27,007 nt of DNA from an uncultured Collinsella sp. (GTDB lineage Bacteria > Actinomycetota > Coriobacteriia > Coriobacteriales > Coriobacteriaceae): positions 1 through 27,007 of the forward strand of contig URVZ01000017.1 of the NCBI GenBank assembly GCA_900551365.1, in the 5' to 3' direction. Below are positions 24,301 to 27,007 of this stretch, piece after piece. Numbering within the stretch: position 1 is the stretch's first letter; every line of letters begins with the position of its first letter. The notes under the pieces were generated by a model, which saw only the letters and a program-made list of their open reading frames with translations, had not been told where the DNA came from and did not search any database. The position numbers were made by a program, and so were the translations under genes.

Positions 24301-24662
24301 TGCAGACTATGTGGCGCTCCAACCGCGGCAAGACCGGAGACGACTCGTTTAGTGCGAGCGATATCGACATCGCGCAGATGTGTCTTGCCATCGACGCGCG
24401 CACGCCGGTCGACGAGCGCTCGGTGGCAAGCGGTCTGGGAATCTTCGAAGAGCTTGGTTTCTGTCGCGTTTCGGGGTTTGACGACACCCGTCGCATCGCG
24501 ATGGCAGAAAACCCCGGCCGTGTGCAATTGAGCAGGTCAATCCGCTATTTGGAGGGTCTGCGCTCGCGCATGGAGTTCTCGGCTTTCCGGAGCTGGGCGC
24601 TCGATTCGTGCGCTTCTGATATGCTAGCCAAAGTTAACCGCCCGATCGTACCGCGGGCCTAG
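21375..24662 (+). CDS. recJ: RecJ single-strand exonuclease fused to RecQ-like helicase
   Basis: The 1095-residue protein joins two enzymes. Residues 1 to about 570 are RecJ: DFDVDGITS (91-99), TVDNGIAA (147-154), the DHH motif in VTDHHE (172-174), and a DHHA1 domain with RRGGHAGAVG (416-425), followed by an OB-like region. Residues about 595-1000 are a superfamily 2 helicase of RecQ type: a motif 0-like PHRAQ, Walker A MGTGRGKS (646-653), DEAH (752-755), ATATAT, and QMSGRAGRDGQ (929-939). No RQC zinc cysteines or HRDC domain is evident in the last 100 residues. All key catalytic residues are present in both halves. RecJ removes 5' single strands in repair; a linked helicase could supply its substrate. 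ATG at 21375 follows GGGGGTGGG; GTG at 21330 is the alternative. Rel follows 15 bases later. Confidence 0.9.
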   Translation: MSSLKTTHRWAVAQQNPELEKELSAGLGIPGLVARIMVAHGITSIEEGQLFLTPSLDRDWADPLIIPGMSVVADRVERAIRNHEYIAVFGDFDVDGITSTCLLTEALRTFGADVTPFIPHRFDEGYGLSRAALDRVNELAHPQLIVTVDNGIAAKEEVSYLESLGIELVVTDHHEPSDQVPQGVPLTDPKLEDEGPSRELAGAGVALKLVQVLGERLGKPSYWRSLIEVAALGTVSDMMPLTPENRALVAEGIQQMRVTARPGYIALAALAKADLSSITADGLSFSLIPRLNAAGRMADPKLALDLLLARDPIEASALAAELEEINRQRREIEAELTRDAMAKVEETYDGGRAIVVGGEGWHEGVKGIVASRLTNRYHVPALLFSIEDGIARGSGRSVGKVNLFDAVERCSDLLIRRGGHAGAVGVTIEASKLDEFRRRLSAVLSELPAEDFEDTDEVAAAVDLSELNIETIEQISRLEPFGQGNKVPLLAAEGVTMCDRAVVGKTGEHMRFVATDGAASVPAIMFRVPQIDKLINCDSAVDLVFEAVAEHWQGRVKPKLMIKDVLVRDTTAPSVDDPACELRRGVEPADAGLRLESRKRQTLAQLSYTELTRSLIHSFIGSNQPHRAQVEALDALADHQSVLAVMGTGRGKSLIFHVHAAREAVLRGRASIFVYPLRALVADQAYHLSSTMAALGIGVGVLTGETVEAARDDVFAGLAAGRTGIVLTTPEFLSIHRDRFARSGRIGFVVIDEAHHAGLAKGGDRSAYLDMPDILKALGDPVVLAATATATAPVVAELARVLPITRTVVDETVRENLQLEDDRDLASRENRLVSIVATGEKTVIYVNSRDQSVALAKTLRKRVPDCATRIAFYNAGLARSDRRRVEEAFRDGSLSCIVSTSAFGEGVNLPDIRHVVLYHMPFGAIEFNQMSGRAGRDGQPAVIHLLYSSRDARINERLLDCYAPERDELVTLYRALQTMWRSNRGKTGDDSFSASDIDIAQMCLAIDARTPVDERSVASGLGIFEELGFCRVSGFDDTRRIAMAENPGRVQLSRSIRYLEGLRSRMEFSAFRSWALDSCASDMLAKVNRPIVPRA

Positions 24663-24677
24663 GGGAAGGGGACCTCG

Positions 24678-27007
24678 ATGGATGCCGCAGCCCGTACCGC
24701 CCATGATTCCACCCTCCAGCCGTTCTCGGAGATGGAGCACTATAAGCATGCCGATGAGCTGCCGCCCGAGATTATGGCGGACAGCTACGACAAGCTGGAG
24801 CGCCTGTGCCTCAAATATATGAATGAGGACGACTTCTCTAAGGTGGAGCAGGCCTATTGCTTTGCTGCCGAGAAGCACTGCAACCAAAAGCGGCGCTCGG
24901 GTGAGATGTACATCAACCATCCCGTCGAGGTGGCTATCATTCTGGCCGACCTCAAGATGGACTGCGATGTGGTGTGCGCCGCGCTGCTGCACGATACCGT
25001 CGAGGATACCGAGACCTCGCTCGCCGATGTTTCCGGTCTGTTTGGCGATACGGTGGCCGAGCTCGTCGATGGCGTGACCAAGCTCACCAACATCGAAGTC
25101 GACAGCATGGACGAGAAACAGGCCCTCACGCTGCGCAAGATGTTCCTCGCCATGTCCAAGGACATCCGCGTCATTATCGTTAAGCTTGCCGACCGCCTGC
25201 ATAACATGCGTACGCTGGCGGCCCTTCGCGAGGACCGTCGCCTGTTTAAGGCTCGCGAGACCATGGACGTGTATGCGCCCCTGGCCGACCGTCTGGGCAT
25301 GAGCTCTATTAAGTGGGAGCTCGAGGACCTGTCCTTCTTCTACCTGGAGCCCGATGCCTACCAGCGCATTGCGCGCATGGTGGCTGAGTCGCGCGAGGTT
25401 CGCGAGCGCTATCTGGCCGAGACCATCAAGACGCTCACCGACGAGCTCAACCGCATTGGCCTGGAGGGCTTCCAGATCAATGGCCGTTCCAAGCACTATT
25501 GGTCCATCTACCAAAAGATGAAGCGCAAGGGCAAGGAATTCTCCGAGATCTACGACCTGGTGGCGCTGCGCGTTATTACCCATTCGGTGCGCGATTGTTA
25601 CTCCACGCTCGGCGCGGTGCACACACTATGGCACCCCATGCCCGGTCGCTTTAAAGACTATATCGCCATGCCCAAGGTCAATAACTACCAGTCGCTTCAC
25701 ACGACGGTTATCGGCCCCACGGCCCGCCCACTCGAGATTCAGATTCGAACCTACGAGATGCATGAGCAGGCCGAGTACGGCATTGCCGCCCACTGGCTGT
25801 ATAAGAAATCGGGTGGATCGTCTGCTTCCAAGACCAATGACGCTCAACGTTTGGACGACCAGATTAACTGGCTCAAACATTCGCTCGATTGGGCAGCGTC
25901 TGATGAGATTACGGACGCCAAGGAATACCTGCACTCGCTGAAGGTCGATCTGTTCGATCAGGAGATCTTTGTCTTTACACCCAAGGGCGAGGTCATGGCG
26001 CTTCGTGCCGGCTCCACGCCGCTCGACTTTGCCTACGCCGTTCACACCGAGGTGGGCAACCACTGCGTCGGCGCTAAGATCAACGGTGCGGTGGCCCCGC
26101 TCACGCACGAAATCAAGACGGGCGACCGCGTTGAAATCCTGACCAACAAGAGTTCCAAGCCGTCGCGTGATTGGCTCAAGATCGTTAAGACTCCTTCGGC
26201 CAAGTCAAAGATTCGCCGTTATTTCGCCGCCGCGACCAAAGACGATGACGCTGCTGCCGGCCGCGATATACTGGCCAAGGACCTGCGCAAGCGCGGGTAT
26301 GGCATCTCTACGCCGCGATCCACGCGTGCGCTCAACGCCGTGGCGGAGCAGTTTAACTACAAGCAGCTTGAGGACCTGTTTGCCGCCGTCGGCGCCGGCA
26401 AGGTTGCCCCGCGCGCTGTGGGTAACAAGGTCGAGCAAATCTTGGACCCCAAGCCCGAGGAACAGGTCACCAAGGCCGAGGCTATCGCCGAGGTCGTGAA
26501 ACAGCCGGCCCGCGGCTCCAACCGCAAGCCGCAAAAGCGTGGCAAGAGCGCCAGCAACGGCATTATCGTCAAGGGCGAGAGCAACAGCGGACTGCTGGTC
26601 CGTCTGGCGCATTGCTGTAATCCGGTGACGGGCGACGATATCGTCGGCTTCATCACGCGCGGTCGTGGCGTTTCGGTGCATCGCGCCAACTGCCCCAACG
26701 TCAAGGGTCTTATGGAGCATCCCGAGCGCATGATCGAAGTGGAGTGGGACGGCGCTGCCGACACCCTCTTCCAGGTCGAGATCGTGGTCGAGTGCCTGGA
26801 CCGCATGGGCCTGCTCAAGGATGTCACCATTGCCATTGGCGATGCGGGCGGCAATATCCTTTCTGCCGCCACGTCGACCAACCGCGAGGGTATTGCAACC
26901 CTACGCTTTATGGTCGAGATCTCGGACGCGAGTGGGCTGGATCCGCTGCTAGCCTCCATCAGCAGCGTTGACTCGGTCTACGACGCGCGCCGCCTGATGC
27001 CCGGCGA
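24678..27007 (+). CDS. relA: Bifunctional (p)ppGpp synthetase/hydrolase Rel (3' end cut)
   Basis: At least 776 residues are present and the frame is open to the window edge, which lies close to the expected C-terminus. Domains in order: HD hydrolase with H81 and LLHDTVEDT (H105, D106, E109, D110), so hydrolysis should be active; synthetase with GRSKHYWSIYQKM (from 269), YDLVALRVI (from 292) and EIQIRTYEMHEQAEYGIAAH; TGS from about residue 424 (DLFDQEIFVFTPKG); a zinc-finger-like block with HCCNP (C646, C647), H668 and C672; and a C-terminal ACT domain. This is the single long RSH of Gram-positives, making and destroying (p)ppGpp. ATG at 24678 follows GGGGAAGGGG, 15 bases after the recJ stop, so the two are one operon. 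Confidence 0.95.
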   Translation, partial: MDAAARTAHDSTLQPFSEMEHYKHADELPPEIMADSYDKLERLCLKYMNEDDFSKVEQAYCFAAEKHCNQKRRSGEMYINHPVEVAIILADLKMDCDVVCAALLHDTVEDTETSLADVSGLFGDTVAELVDGVTKLTNIEVDSMDEKQALTLRKMFLAMSKDIRVIIVKLADRLHNMRTLAALREDRRLFKARETMDVYAPLADRLGMSSIKWELEDLSFFYLEPDAYQRIARMVAESREVRERYLAETIKTLTDELNRIGLEGFQINGRSKHYWSIYQKMKRKGKEFSEIYDLVALRVITHSVRDCYSTLGAVHTLWHPMPGRFKDYIAMPKVNNYQSLHTTVIGPTARPLEIQIRTYEMHEQAEYGIAAHWLYKKSGGSSASKTNDAQRLDDQINWLKHSLDWAASDEITDAKEYLHSLKVDLFDQEIFVFTPKGEVMALRAGSTPLDFAYAVHTEVGNHCVGAKINGAVAPLTHEIKTGDRVEILTNKSSKPSRDWLKIVKTPSAKSKIRRYFAAATKDDDAAAGRDILAKDLRKRGYGISTPRSTRALNAVAEQFNYKQLEDLFAAVGAGKVAPRAVGNKVEQILDPKPEEQVTKAEAIAEVVKQPARGSNRKPQKRGKSASNGIIVKGESNSGLLVRLAHCCNPVTGDDIVGFITRGRGVSVHRANCPNVKGLMEHPERMIEVEWDGAADTLFQVEIVVECLDRMGLLKDVTIAIGDAGGNILSAATSTNREGIATLRFMVEISDASGLDPLLASISSVDSVYDARRLMPG

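Overview
The window reads as ordinary chromosomal DNA of a GC-rich Gram-positive, most likely a member of the Coriobacteriia close to Collinsella. This is inferred from the GC-rich codon use, single-chain PurL, a bifunctional Rel, twin-arginine-like lipoprotein signals and a RecJ-helicase fusion of a kind I associate with that class. No phage, plasmid, IS, CRISPR, rRNA or tRNA gene is visible. Every CDS is intact except rel, which runs off the right edge.

Layout. 1-3.6 kb: a KdgT-type 2-keto-3-deoxygluconate permease and a membrane GGDEF diguanylate cyclase (both +), then a DMT/EamA exporter (-). 3.7-7.5 kb: a 1248-residue PurL (-) with its own terminator. 7.65-9.2 kb: a CPA2-type cation/proton antiporter (+). 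9.2-9.55 kb: the only gene-free stretch over 300 bases; it holds an exactly 62-bp-spaced array of diverged palindromes and a strong two-way terminator. 9.56-11.9 kb: an SDR oxidoreductase and homoserine dehydrogenase, both on the minus strand and each with a terminator.

12.1-18.4 kb is one branched-chain amino-acid-type ABC transporter locus: two tandem paralogous lipoprotein binding proteins, then livH, livM, livG and livF tightly packed and closed by a terminator. The upstream regions of both binding-protein genes carry GAAAC/GTAAC motifs. One is a good match to the actinobacterial GlnR half-site pair, suggesting nitrogen control.

18.46-20.1 kb: a near-perfect 22-bp inverted repeat, then cutC and a GalT/HIT-like DUF4931 protein in a two-gene unit. 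20.1-21.1 kb: a BASS-family transporter (-). 21.3-27.0 kb: a promoter, a small overlapping leader ORF, a RecJ exonuclease fused to a RecQ-like helicase, and 15 bases later rel, the (p)ppGpp synthetase/hydrolase.

The most unusual items are the RecJ-helicase fusion with its leader ORF, the 62-bp palindrome array, the 22-bp inverted repeat and the duplicated binding-protein genes. Nothing here is a clearly new multi-gene system; most of the window is housekeeping and transport.
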